Shown here piece after piece: positions 56,057 to 63,974 of a DNA stretch of 64,000 bases. Position 1 is the first letter of the stretch. Each line of letters begins with the position of its first letter. The notes below the pieces were generated by a model. It did no database searches and was not told the origin of the DNA. It saw only the letters and a list, made by a program, of their open reading frames with translations. This DNA is from Roseateles noduli (GTDB taxonomy: Bacteria > Pseudomonadota > Gammaproteobacteria > Burkholderiales > Burkholderiaceae_C), in assembly GCA_002205125.1 (NCBI GenBank), contig NIOE01000012.1, forward strand, positions 210,327 through 274,326, written 5' to 3'. The position numbers and the translations under genes were made by a program.

Positions 56057-57226
56057 TCAGAGCGCCTTGGACAGCTCGAAGAGCAGTACCGACGGCAGGG
56101 CATCCTGCAGGTTCTGGCGCGAGATCCGCGCCATGTGGTCCGCAGTGGCGGTGGAGAGCTGCGTCTGCTGCTCGCCGTCCAGCACCTCGATGAAGCTGAA
56201 GCTGGGCACCTCGCCGACGATGTCGGCGCGCAGTCGGTCGAAGTCGGCGTCGCGCATGGACTGCTCGAAGGCGATGCCGTGCGGCAGGCCTTCCTCGCAG
56301 AACTGCAGCGCCTCGTCCATCGAGCCGACGGCATCGATGATCAGTCCCATGTGGCGCACCGCGCCCTGGATCTCCTGACGCACCTCGCGACGCGGCGAGA
56401 CGATCAGCAGGTGGCAACCCGCCAGCGGCTTGGAGTTGTGCGACGGCGTCGGATCGTCCAGCTCGGGCCGGTCCGGCCGCGCGGGCGGTGCCAGTTCTTG
56501 CTGGACGCCGGGCTCGTCGCCGGCCACGTGCGGAAACTCCAGCGTCAGCATCGTGATGCCGGCCTCGTCCTCGCGCAGCGGCAGCGCGCCCAGGGTCAAC
56601 GCGGTCTGCTCGATCAGGCGCCAGTGCAGGGAGTTCAGCGACTCCGGCGGGGCGTTGATCGCCGCGGACGGAGCACTGCCCAGGTCCAGCGACCGGTGGG
56701 CGAAGCGGCACATCAAGCGCGCCTTGGCGGGCCACGGCGTCAGGTCCAGCCGCATCTCCAGCGAAGAATGTGTGTTGGCGAGCGCCCAATCCATCACCGC
56801 GTTCAGCAGCGAGAACAGCAGCGATGCGTCGGTGTGGACCTCGATCGGCTGCAGCAGCTGCCGGATCTGGATGCCCCGAGCCTGCGTCTCCCGGCTGCGC
56901 TGCGTCAGCACGCCGCGCAGCACCTGCGTCAGCGGCACGCGCTCCCGCGACAACCGCAGCCGCCCGGACGCCAGCCGCGCCAGCTGCTGACTCACCATGC
57001 CCGCCTCGCGCGCCTGCGCCACCGAATCGCGCAACGCCCGCAAGCCCTGGCGATCGATCTGACCGGTGCTGATCAAGGTGTGGATCCGTTCCAGCGCCGC
57101 ACTCAACGGGCCGGCAATCTCGGCACCGAGCTGCTGGACGATATCGCCCCACTGCGAATCGCTCGGGGGCTGCGCCATGTCATTGGCGGCCAACGGCGCG
57201 GCAATGGAAGGGGGCGGGCGGGACAT
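56057..57226 (-). CDS. Degenerate histidine-kinase/receiver protein
   Basis: 389 residues from ATG 57226 (GAGAG upstream). Residues 20-260 follow the HisKA-HATPase layout: a helical pair (DIVQQLGAEIAGPLSAALERIHTL...), a second helix ending SGRLRLSRERVPLTQVLRGVLTQRS, then VHTDASLLFSLLNAVMDWALANTHSS, where an N-box-like Asn remains. However, the H-box position reads EIAGPLSAAL with no histidine, and the ATP-binding glycine boxes are not recognisable. Residues 295-389 resemble a receiver (CHLLIVSPRREVRQEIQGAVRHMG) but the phospho-acceptor region (GIAFEQSMRD) has no aspartate in the usual place. It is probably a scaffold or phosphorylation-independent regulator; this reading rests on motif inspection only. 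Confidence 0.7.
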   Translation of the reverse strand: MSRPPPSIAAPLAANDMAQPPSDSQWGDIVQQLGAEIAGPLSAALERIHTLISTGQIDRQGLRALRDSVAQAREAGMVSQQLARLASGRLRLSRERVPLTQVLRGVLTQRSRETQARGIQIRQLLQPIEVHTDASLLFSLLNAVMDWALANTHSSLEMRLDLTPWPAKARLMCRFAHRSLDLGSAPSAAINAPPESLNSLHWRLIEQTALTLGALPLREDEAGITMLTLEFPHVAGDEPGVQQELAPPARPDRPELDDPTPSHNSKPLAGCHLLIVSPRREVRQEIQGAVRHMGLIIDAVGSMDEALQFCEEGLPHGIAFEQSMRDADFDRLRADIVGEVPSFSFIEVLDGEQQTQLSTATADHMARISRQNLQDALPSVLLFELSKAL

Positions 57227-57427
57227 GCTCTCTCGTTCTTGTAAGCCTCCGGCGGCATGCCGGGGCAGGGGAGGCGCCATGGTTCCGTGCGGCCCCAGGC
57301 GAGGCCATCCCGTGAGTCGGGGGCAATCGCCCCCCTGGGTGGATGGCGTGAAATGGCTCACGATCGCCCGGGGATTCGGGGCGGATGGCGGATGGGCATC
57401 GCCTGCCTTTGCCAAGCGTTGGCCGCC

Positions 57428-57470
57428 AGAGCGCAGGGCCCTGGCGTCAAGCGCCAGAACCCCGCGCTCT
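57428..57470. other. Long imperfect hairpin in a 280-bp intergenic region
   Basis: CTGGCG-TCAAG-CGCCAG (57441-57457) is the core, flanked by AGAGCGC (57428-57434) and GCGCTCT (57464-57470) with a small internal loop. A smaller GGGGGC-AATC-GCCCCC lies at about 57316-57331. Neither has a T-run. They fall after the hydrolase gene and before the kinase-like gene on the minus strand, so they may stabilise an mRNA end or weakly terminate. The rest of 57227-57506 shows nothing else. Confidence 0.45.
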
Positions 57471-57506
57471 GCCGTCCCCGACCACTGCCGTCCTTCGACG
57501 GATCTG

Positions 57507-58286
57507 CTACCGAGGACTCCGGTGGGCGTCCTGGGCCTGGCGGTCGGCGAGCATCAGAAGACGCTCCGTCAGTTCCTTTGGAGCGGACACCATCACCTGG
57601 TGACCCGTCGGGATCTCGAAGAGTTCCCAGCCGGGCTGCGCGCGGGCGCGCTCGCGCGCAGCCGCGATCGTGAGGAGCGCGGGACGGTTGCAGTCGATGA
57701 AGGTACGCGGGCGCTTCAGCCACGCGGCCTGGTCGAAGTCGAGCGGGCTGTCGTAGACGCCGCCCGGTTGCGGGCGCTGGCAGCGCATCATCCAGTCGAA
57801 GTCGTCCGGCTTCAGACCCATGCCGTTCGGCTCGGTCACCGGGAGGTGGCCGAACTTCGAGATCAACTCGCGACGCTGTGTCTGCGTCTCCGGCGTGTGG
57901 CGGCTGGACCAGGCTTCGCCCGGCTCCGGCACCACGGCGTCCAGGTAGACCAGCCGCGCGATGCGGTCCGGCATCTGGTCCGCGACGCCGGTGATCACCA
58001 TGCCGCTGTAGCTGTGCCCGACCAGCAGGACGTCGCTCAGTTCCTCGCACTCGATGACCGCTTTCACGTCGTCGATGTGCGTCTGCAGGCGGATGTCCGC
58101 ATGCGGCTGGTGGGCGCGTTCTCCGACGCCGCTCAAGGTCACCGGGAAGACCTGATGTTCCGCCGCCCGCAGCGGTCCGAGCACCCGCTTCCACGCCCAG
58201 GCGCCCAGCCAGGCGCCATGCACGAGCACGATGTTCACGCCCTTGCCGGCGGACTCCCGACCCTGCTTCTCATCCATGCTGCTCAT
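57507..58286 (-). CDS. Alpha/beta-hydrolase (esterase, EstC/methylesterase-like)
   Basis: 259 residues from ATG 58286, which overlaps the CoA-transferase stop (ATGA). The plant methylesterase/bacterial EstC pattern is clear: NIVLVHGAWLGAWAWKRVLGPLRAAEHQVFPVTLSGVGERAH, the nucleophile in LLVGHSYSGMVITGVAD, and the histidine in IPTGHQVMVSAPKELTERLL. It probably hydrolyses an ester or small aromatic substrate in the cytoplasm (no signal peptide). Translational coupling to the CoA-transferase suggests that both act on the same compound. Confidence 0.9.
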   Translation of the reverse strand: MSSMDEKQGRESAGKGVNIVLVHGAWLGAWAWKRVLGPLRAAEHQVFPVTLSGVGERAHQPHADIRLQTHIDDVKAVIECEELSDVLLVGHSYSGMVITGVADQMPDRIARLVYLDAVVPEPGEAWSSRHTPETQTQRRELISKFGHLPVTEPNGMGLKPDDFDWMMRCQRPQPGGVYDSPLDFDQAAWLKRPRTFIDCNRPALLTIAAARERARAQPGWELFEIPTGHQVMVSAPKELTERLLMLADRQAQDAHRSPR

Positions 58287-59548
58287 GCAATGACACCTTC
58301 TTCCCGCCATGCGGCGATTGCGTCGGGGCCGTGTCCGAGTTCCGCAAGCACCTCGTCCGTGTGCTGCCCCATGAGCGGCGGGGGCAATCGGTAGGCCACG
58401 GGGGTTTCCGACAACTTCATCGGACTGGCGACGACCTGCAGCGCATCGCTGTGCGGATGCGGCATCGAGACCACCATCCCGCGGTGCTGGACCTGCGGGT
58501 CGTCGAAGACTTCGGAGAGGTCGTTGATGGCGCCGCCCGGCACCTTGGCGGCTTCCATGGCATCCAGCCAGTGCTGTCTCGGTCTCTCCGCGACGCGGGC
58601 GGCCAGTTGCGGGACCAAGTCGTCACGATGCCGGACCCGCTGCGAGTTGGTCGCATAGCGCGGGTCGCGCGGGAGTTCCGGCAAGCCCAGGAGTTCGCAG
58701 AACTTGACGAACTGGCCGTCGTTGCCGACTGCAACGATCAGGTGGCCGTCGCTGGCCTGGAAGACCTGGTACGGCACGATGTTCTGGTGGGCGTTGCCCA
58801 TGCGACGCGGCGCCTTGCCGGTCGTCAGGTAGTTGGCGCCGAGGTTGGCCAGCATCGCGACCTGGGTGTCCAGCAGGGCCATGTCGACGACCTGACCCTG
58901 GCCGGTGGCGTCGCGGTGGCGCAGCGCGGCGAGGATGGCGACCGTCGCGTACATGCCGGTGAAGAGGTCCGCCACCGCCACGCCGACCTTCTGCGGACCG
59001 CCGCCGGGTAGCGCGTCGGCCTCGCCGGTGACGCTCATCAGGCCGCCCAGGCCCTGGACCGCGTAGTCGTAGCCGGCGCGGTCCCGGTAGGGGCCGGTCT
59101 GTCCGAAGCCGGTCACCGAGCAGAACACCAGCCGCGGATTGATCTCGAGCAGCGCCGCAGCGTCGAGTCCGTACCGGGTCAGGTCGCCGACCTTGTAGTT
59201 CTCGACCAGCACATCTGCCCGTCGCACCAGTTCCCGGATCAAGTCCTGACCCCGCGGGCTGGCGATGTCGATCGCGACCGAGCGCTTGTTGCGATTGGCG
59301 CCGAGGTAGTAGGCGGCCTCGGCGGTGTCCTGCCCGTCCCGGTCCTTCAGATAAGGAGGGCCCCATCCGCGGGTGTCGTCCCCACCAGGATGGCCGCCCT
59401 TCGGGGGGCGCTCGACCTTGATGACGTCGGCGCCGAGGTCGGCCAGCGTCTGCGTGCACCAGGGACCCGCCAGGACGCGGGAGAGATCCAGCACGCGCAC
59501 GCCCTTGAGGGCCATGGCGGAGGGCGTGGGGGAGTTCGCTTCGCTCAT
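58283..59548 (-). CDS. CaiB/BaiF family (class III) CoA-transferase
   Basis: 421 residues. It begins LKGVRVLDLSRVLAGPWCTQTLADLGADVIKVERPPKGG; catalytic Asp161 lies in RAGYDYAVQGLGGLMSVTG; further motifs are LVENYKVGDLTRYGLD, VVDMALLDTQVAMLANLGANYL and NAHQNIVPYQVFQASDGHLIVAVGND. Class III enzymes move CoA between organic acids (formyl-CoA/oxalate, carnitine, succinyl-CoA/mesaconate and others). The substrate is not determined here. The downstream hydrolase overlaps by four bases. Confidence 0.94.
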   Translation of the reverse strand: MSEANSPTPSAMALKGVRVLDLSRVLAGPWCTQTLADLGADVIKVERPPKGGHPGGDDTRGWGPPYLKDRDGQDTAEAAYYLGANRNKRSVAIDIASPRGQDLIRELVRRADVLVENYKVGDLTRYGLDAAALLEINPRLVFCSVTGFGQTGPYRDRAGYDYAVQGLGGLMSVTGEADALPGGGPQKVGVAVADLFTGMYATVAILAALRHRDATGQGQVVDMALLDTQVAMLANLGANYLTTGKAPRRMGNAHQNIVPYQVFQASDGHLIVAVGNDGQFVKFCELLGLPELPRDPRYATNSQRVRHRDDLVPQLAARVAERPRQHWLDAMEAAKVPGGAINDLSEVFDDPQVQHRGMVVSMPHPHSDALQVVASPMKLSETPVAYRLPPPLMGQHTDEVLAELGHGPDAIAAWREEGVIA

Positions 59549-59579
59549 CGGGCCATTGTGGCCCCTCCATAATCATCGG

Positions 59580-60098
59580 ATGTACCGCTCGATCCGGCTT
59601 GTTTCCATCCTCCCGCTGATGCTGGCCGCCGGCTGCAGTCCGGCGTTGAACTGGCGCAAGGTGAGTCCGGAAGGCGCTCAGGTGGAGCTGATGTTCCCCT
59701 GCAAGCCGGATCGCGAGGAACGGACGCAACCCGGGCCGTCCGGACAGGGCGTGTCCGTGCGCTCGATGAGCTGCAAGGCCCGCGGCGCCCAGTTCTCCTT
59801 GACCTGGACCGATCTCGGCGACGCCGGAGCCACCTCCGCCGCGATGCGGCGCATGCACGAAGGCATCGCCCGGCAGATGGCCCCGCAGGCGTCGGCACCG
59901 CTCGGCGTCCGTGGCATTGCGTCCGATCCGGAAGCGTTCCAGCAGGCCTTCGAGGCCCGCGCGGGGCAGCCTCGTCAGCAGGTGCGGCAGGCGGTGTTTT
60001 CTCGCGGCGCCCGTCTGTATCAGGTGTTGATGCAGGGCGAACGGATCGACCCGGAGGCCTGGGACGTGTTTCTCGGGTCGGTCGAACTGCCGCCCTGA
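59580..60098 (+). CDS. Small predicted lipoprotein, function unknown
   Basis: 172 residues from ATG 59580, divergent from the CoA-transferase gene with 31 bp between. The signal peptide ends in the lipobox LAAGC (Cys19), so it is a lipoprotein. The mature part starts PALNWRKVSPEGAQVELMFPCKPDREER and has conserved-looking Cys pairs (PCKPD, SMSCKARG). I recognise the general type (burkholderial lipoproteins next to the PTS genes) but no function. Confidence 0.8.
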   Translation: MYRSIRLVSILPLMLAAGCSPALNWRKVSPEGAQVELMFPCKPDREERTQPGPSGQGVSVRSMSCKARGAQFSLTWTDLGDAGATSAAMRRMHEGIARQMAPQASAPLGVRGIASDPEAFQQAFEARAGQPRQQVRQAVFSRGARLYQVLMQGERIDPEAWDVFLGSVELPP

Positions 60099-60218
60099 CA
60101 GGGCGGGTCGGGCGGCGAATCCCGCGAAGGGGGGGGAGGGGCCGGGGCATCCTCCCCACGATTGCGGGTTTGTGCGAGCCACGCCCGCATCATGCTGCGG
60201 CGCACGATAATGCTGCGC

Positions 60219-60644
60219 ATGTCCGGCCTGCTGTTGATCGCTCACGCCCCGCTGGCCACCGCGCTGAAGCAGGTGGCCGAGCACACGTTCCCGCATTGCT
60301 CGCTGCAGTTGAGGGTGCTGGACGTGACGCCGGAAATGAGCGCCGACGACGTCGAGTCGCAGGCGCGCGCGCTGATCGACGCCTCCGGACACCAGCAGAC
60401 CCTTGTGCTGACCGACGTCTACGGCGCCACGCCGACCAATGCCGCGCTGCGTCTGCAGGGCGAGCAGGTGAAGGTGCTGACCGGCGTCAACGTGCCGATG
60501 CTGTGGCGCTCGCTGTGCTACGCCGGCGAAGGCCTGGATGCGCTGGTCCAGCGCGCCAGCCAGGGCGGCACGCAAGGCATCCTGTGCGACGCGACGGCCC
60601 CCTGCGCCTCCAACAATTCCTCGTCCCGAACTTCCTGCCCATGA
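60219..60644 (+). CDS. PTS EIIA component, mannose/fructose (EIIA-Man) type
   Basis: 141 residues from ATG 60219, giving MSGLLLIAHAPLATALKQVAEHTF with phospho-histidine His9. TLVLTDVYGATPTNAALRLQG and VKVLTGVNVPMLWRSLCYA complete the EIIA-Man fold. It receives phosphate from HPr. No membrane EIIC/EIID genes are near, so the role is probably regulatory. Its stop overlaps the ptsH start (ATGA). GATAAT at 60206-60211 lies just eight bases before the ATG; if used as a -10 box, the mRNA would be almost leaderless. Confidence 0.92.
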   Translation: MSGLLLIAHAPLATALKQVAEHTFPHCSLQLRVLDVTPEMSADDVESQARALIDASGHQQTLVLTDVYGATPTNAALRLQGEQVKVLTGVNVPMLWRSLCYAGEGLDALVQRASQGGTQGILCDATAPCASNNSSSRTSCP

Positions 60645-60910
60645 TCAAGTCGACCCTCACCATCAGCAACAAGCTGGGCCTGCATGCCCGTGCCTCGGCG
60701 AAGTTGACGAAGTTGGCGGGGGGATTCAAGGCGGAGGTCTTCATGACCCGCAACGGCCGCCGCGTGAATGCCAAGAGCATCATGGGCGTCATGATGCTGG
60801 CGGCGGGCATCGGCGCGGAAGTCGAGCTCGAGACCTCGGGCGAGGACGAACAGGCCGCGCACGACGCCATCACGGCGCTGGTCAACGACAAGTTCGGCGA
60901 AGGCCAGTAA
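60641..60910 (+). CDS. ptsH: Phosphocarrier protein HPr
   Basis: 89 residues. The active histidine is His15 (KLGLHARASAKL) and the regulatory serine is Ser46 (NAKSIMGVMMLAAG), the site of HPr kinase in bacteria that have it. It carries phosphate from Enzyme I to EIIA. ptsI is normally next, but here an acyltransferase gene on the other strand intervenes. Confidence 0.96.
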   Translation: MIKSTLTISNKLGLHARASAKLTKLAGGFKAEVFMTRNGRRVNAKSIMGVMMLAAGIGAEVELETSGEDEQAAHDAITALVNDKFGEGQ

Positions 60911-60945
60911 CCGCAAGGCCTGGCACCTCGACCTCGTCGGGGGGC

Positions 60946-61791
60946 TCAGGCCCCCAGGAAGTGCTTCCGGTACCGCGCCGGCAGATCCGCGATGCGCATG
61001 ATCATCGGCAGATCGGCGGTGTTGAAGTCCGGATCCCACGCCGGACGGCCCAGGATGCGCGCACCGACACGCAGATAACCCTTGATCAGCGGCGGCGGTT
61101 CGACCACCAGGTCCTGGCGCAGTTCGTCGACCGGCAGCGGCAGTCGAGGACGCACCTGCCAGGCGATGTCGGCCATGTGGCTGGCGTCCAGCTGGCGCCA
61201 CAGGCTGGCGGCATAGTGGCCGCCGTCGCGCATGCTGATGCTGGCGCAGCCGATCATCGTGTCGAGGTCGTTGCGGACCATGAATTCGGTGAGCGCGCCC
61301 CACAGCGCCATGATGGCGCCGCCATTGCGGTGGTCCGGATGGACGCAGGAGCGGCCCAGCTCGACCATGCGCGGGCGCAGGGACCGCAGGCGGGTCAGGT
61401 CGAACTCCGTCTCGCTGTACAGGCCGCCAGCGCGGCGGGCCGCCTCCGGCGTCAGCACGCGGTAGGTGCCGATGACCTCGCCGGGCTGCCCGTGCTTGTC
61501 GAGCGTGCGCACCAGCAGGTGCTCGCAGAAGGGGTCGAAGAGGTCGATGTCGTGCCCGGCGGGCGCGCCCACCGGCACGCTCAGGCGCGCGCCCATCTCG
61601 TCGACGAAGATCCGGTACCTCAGGCGCTGGGCCTGGCGGACTTCGTCCTCCGTGCGCGCCCAGCCCACGTGGAAGCGAGTGCGCGCAGCTTCGACAGCGA
61701 CGTCTTGCGAGCTGGCTGGAAGTGACCTCCGTGGCGCTTCGGCGGGGCGCAGATCGGAGAAGGGCAGGGTAGGCAGCGGCAGATCCCTCAT
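60946..61791 (-). CDS. GNAT-type N-acyltransferase (OlsB/hemolysin-like family)
   Basis: 281 residues. The OlsB-like core reads RFHVGWARTEDEVRQAQRLRYRIFVDEMGARL, then DIDLFDPFCEHLLVRTLD, EVIGTYRVLTPEAARRAGGLYSETEFDL and MVELGRSCVHPDHRNGGAIMALWGALTEFM. Characterised relatives make lyso-ornithine lipid or N-acyl amino acids from acyl-ACP. A phosphate-starvation membrane-lipid role is possible, but no olsA-like gene is in view. It sits antisense between ptsH and ptsI, and the first 45 residues are low in similarity to the family. Confidence 0.85.
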   Translation of the reverse strand: MRDLPLPTLPFSDLRPAEAPRRSLPASSQDVAVEAARTRFHVGWARTEDEVRQAQRLRYRIFVDEMGARLSVPVGAPAGHDIDLFDPFCEHLLVRTLDKHGQPGEVIGTYRVLTPEAARRAGGLYSETEFDLTRLRSLRPRMVELGRSCVHPDHRNGGAIMALWGALTEFMVRNDLDTMIGCASISMRDGGHYAASLWRQLDASHMADIAWQVRPRLPLPVDELRQDLVVEPPPLIKGYLRVGARILGRPAWDPDFNTADLPMIMRIADLPARYRKHFLGA

Positions 61792-61922
61792 GGCAAAGCC
61801 TCGCTGAAGTGATGGCCGCGATGCTGAGCGGGCGGGGTGACGCGTCGGTGACCTTCAAGTGAACGAACCGTGACAGTCGCGTGGTGGTCACGGGCTTTGG
61901 CCCCCGCTGCTAAAGTCGGCGC

Positions 61923-63701
61923 ATGAGTTTCCAGGTCTTCGGCATTCCCGTTTCTCGCGGCGTGGCGATCGGCCGCGCCGTGCTGGTCGCCTCCAGCCGC
62001 GTCGACGTCGCGCATTACTTCATCGCCGCCGCGGATGCGGAGCAGGAGTACGCCCGACTGGTCCGCGGGCGCGACGTCGTCACCCGTGAGCTGCAGGGGC
62101 TGAAGGCCGAGCTGCCCGAGGACGCGCCCCATGAGCTGGACGCGCTGCTCGACGTCCATCTGCTGCTTCTGAATGACGAGGCACTCGTCGACACGGCGCG
62201 CGACTGGATCGTCGATCGGCACTACAACGCCGAATGGGCGCTGTCGGCACAGCTGGAAGTGCTGGCCCGGCAGTTCGACGAGATGGAAGACGACTACCTC
62301 CGCGAGCGCAAGGCGGATCTGGAACAGGTCGTTGAACGCATCCTCGCCGCGCTGGCGGCGGAACTGGATGACGCGCCCGCCGGCGGCCCCGCCGCTGTGG
62401 TGGCGCGCGACTTCGCCGGGGAGGATCCCTTGCTGCTGGTGGCCGCGGACATCGCGCCCGCCGACATGATCCAGTTCAAGCGCAGCGTCTTCCAGGGCTT
62501 CATCACCGACATCGGCGGGAAGACTTCGCATACCGCCATCGTGGCCCGCAGCATGGCCATCCCCGCCGTGGTGGGAACGCGGGAAGCTTCCCGGCTGATC
62601 CGCCAGGACGACTGGGTCATCATCGATGGCGATGCCGGCACGGTGATCGTCAACCCGTCGCCGATCGTGCTGGAGGAATACCGCTTCCGGCAGCGGCAGT
62701 CTGAACTTGAGAACGCGCGCCTCGCGCGGCTGCGCCACACGCCGGCCATCACGATGGACGGTCAGCGCATCGAGCTGCATGCCAATATTGAGCTGCCCGG
62801 CGATACCGTGGCGGCCCTGGCGTCCGGCGCCACCGGCGTCGGGCTGTTCCGCAGCGAATTCCTGTTCATGAACCGCGACGGCGACCTGCCCAGCGAGGAA
62901 GAGCAGTTCATTGCCTATAAGAGTGCCGTCGAAGCGATGGCGGGTCTGCCGGTGACGATCCGGACGGTCGACATCGGCGCCGACAAGCCGCTGGACCGGA
63001 TGTCGGTCAACGAACTGCGGCACGAGCATGTGCTCAATCCCGCCATGGGGCTGCGGGCGATCCGCTGGAGCTTGGCTGAGCCGAGCATGTTCCGTCAGCA
63101 GCTGCGCGCGATCTATCGCGCGAGCGCTTTCGGCAAGGTGAAGCTGCTGATTCCGATGGTCGCCCATCTGGGGGAGATCCGCCAGGTCCAGGAGGCCGTC
63201 AAGCGCGTGAAGGCGCAGCTCGACGAGGCGGGTCAGGCGCGCGGCGAAATCGAACTGGGCGTGATGGTGGAGGTGCCAGCTGCGGCGATCATGCTCCCGC
63301 AGCTGCTCAAGCACGTGGACTTCGTGTCGATCGGCACCAATGACCTGATTCAGTACACGCTGGCCATCGACCGCGCCGACGAGGCGGTCGCCCATCTCTA
63401 TGACCCGTGGCATCCCGCGGTTCTGCAGTTGCTTGCGAACTCGATCAGGGAAGCGCGGGCGGCGGGGAAGGAAGTCAGCGTCTGCGGCGAGATGGCCGGT
63501 GACGCCGCCTTCACCGATTTGCTGTTGGGCATGGGCCTGACCAGCTTCTCGATGCATCCGTCGCAGATCCCCTCCGTCAAGCAGCGCGTGCTTCGGGCGG
63601 ATGTGCCGCGGCTGGCGGCGGCGCTTCCCCGCATCCTGGAAAGCGACGAGCCGGCGAAAGTGGCGCTGGAAGCGCTGGCGCCGCAATCTCGACTGCACTG
63701 A
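61923..63701 (+). CDS. ptsI: PTS Enzyme I (phosphoenolpyruvate-protein phosphotransferase)
   Basis: 592 residues. The N-terminus FGIPVSRGVAIGRAVLV, phospho-histidine His203 in DIGGKTSHTAIVARSMAIPAVVG, the PEP-binding GATGVGLFRSEFLFMNRD and RTVDIGADKP, and FVSIGTNDLIQYTLAIDRAD plus VSVCGEMAGD (active Cys) are all intact. It takes phosphate from PEP and passes it to HPr. It is the last gene in the window; no terminator follows clearly. Confidence 0.97.
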   Translation: MSFQVFGIPVSRGVAIGRAVLVASSRVDVAHYFIAAADAEQEYARLVRGRDVVTRELQGLKAELPEDAPHELDALLDVHLLLLNDEALVDTARDWIVDRHYNAEWALSAQLEVLARQFDEMEDDYLRERKADLEQVVERILAALAAELDDAPAGGPAAVVARDFAGEDPLLLVAADIAPADMIQFKRSVFQGFITDIGGKTSHTAIVARSMAIPAVVGTREASRLIRQDDWVIIDGDAGTVIVNPSPIVLEEYRFRQRQSELENARLARLRHTPAITMDGQRIELHANIELPGDTVAALASGATGVGLFRSEFLFMNRDGDLPSEEEQFIAYKSAVEAMAGLPVTIRTVDIGADKPLDRMSVNELRHEHVLNPAMGLRAIRWSLAEPSMFRQQLRAIYRASAFGKVKLLIPMVAHLGEIRQVQEAVKRVKAQLDEAGQARGEIELGVMVEVPAAAIMLPQLLKHVDFVSIGTNDLIQYTLAIDRADEAVAHLYDPWHPAVLQLLANSIREARAAGKEVSVCGEMAGDAAFTDLLLGMGLTSFSMHPSQIPSVKQRVLRADVPRLAAALPRILESDEPAKVALEALAPQSRLH

Positions 63702-63770
63702 CGACCGGCCTCGCTGCCGGCCTGCCGGCGGCCGAAGAGCGCACGTCCAAGGAAAGTCGTATGACGGGAG

Positions 63771-63800
63771 TTGCGCGAGTGAAAAAACTCGTGCTAGACT
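63771..63800 (+). promoter_or_regulatory. Upstream promoter P1 of a probable stable-RNA operon
   Basis: TTGCGC (63771-63776), 18 bp, TAGACT (63795-63800). The sequence after it, CGCTGTTCACGACA (63810-63823), is nearly repeated after the stronger P2 (CGCTGCTGACGACA), which suggests duplicated promoters of the same operon. A small hairpin CCTCGG/CCGAGG (63840-63859) lies in the transcript. Confidence 0.45.
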
Positions 63801-63944
63801 AGCGGTCTTCGCTGTTCACGACATTGTTTTGAACGGCGGCCTCGGAGGGTATGCCGAGGTGCCAGATGAATAACCAGCAAAAGCCGGTTTTAGTTTGGCG
63901 GCGAGATTCTCGCAGTCGACGATGAAAATAATTTCTCTGACTGC

Positions 63945-63974
63945 TTGACGGATTCGAAAGAAATCGTTCATAAT
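63945..63974 (+). promoter_or_regulatory. Strong promoter P2, probably of an rRNA operon
   Basis: TTGACG (63945-63950), 18 bp, CATAAT (63969-63974), with an A/T-rich upstream element (63923-63936) in otherwise GC-rich DNA. The following CGCTGCTGACGACA resembles the leader start of burkholderial rrn operons. The 16S gene would begin after the window; that is inference. Confidence 0.6.

Noticed and set aside
60940..60957. GGGGGC-TCA-GGCCCCC as a terminator between ptsH and the acyltransferase gene
   Set aside because: It overlaps the acyltransferase stop codon and has no T-run on either side; structure alone is too weak.
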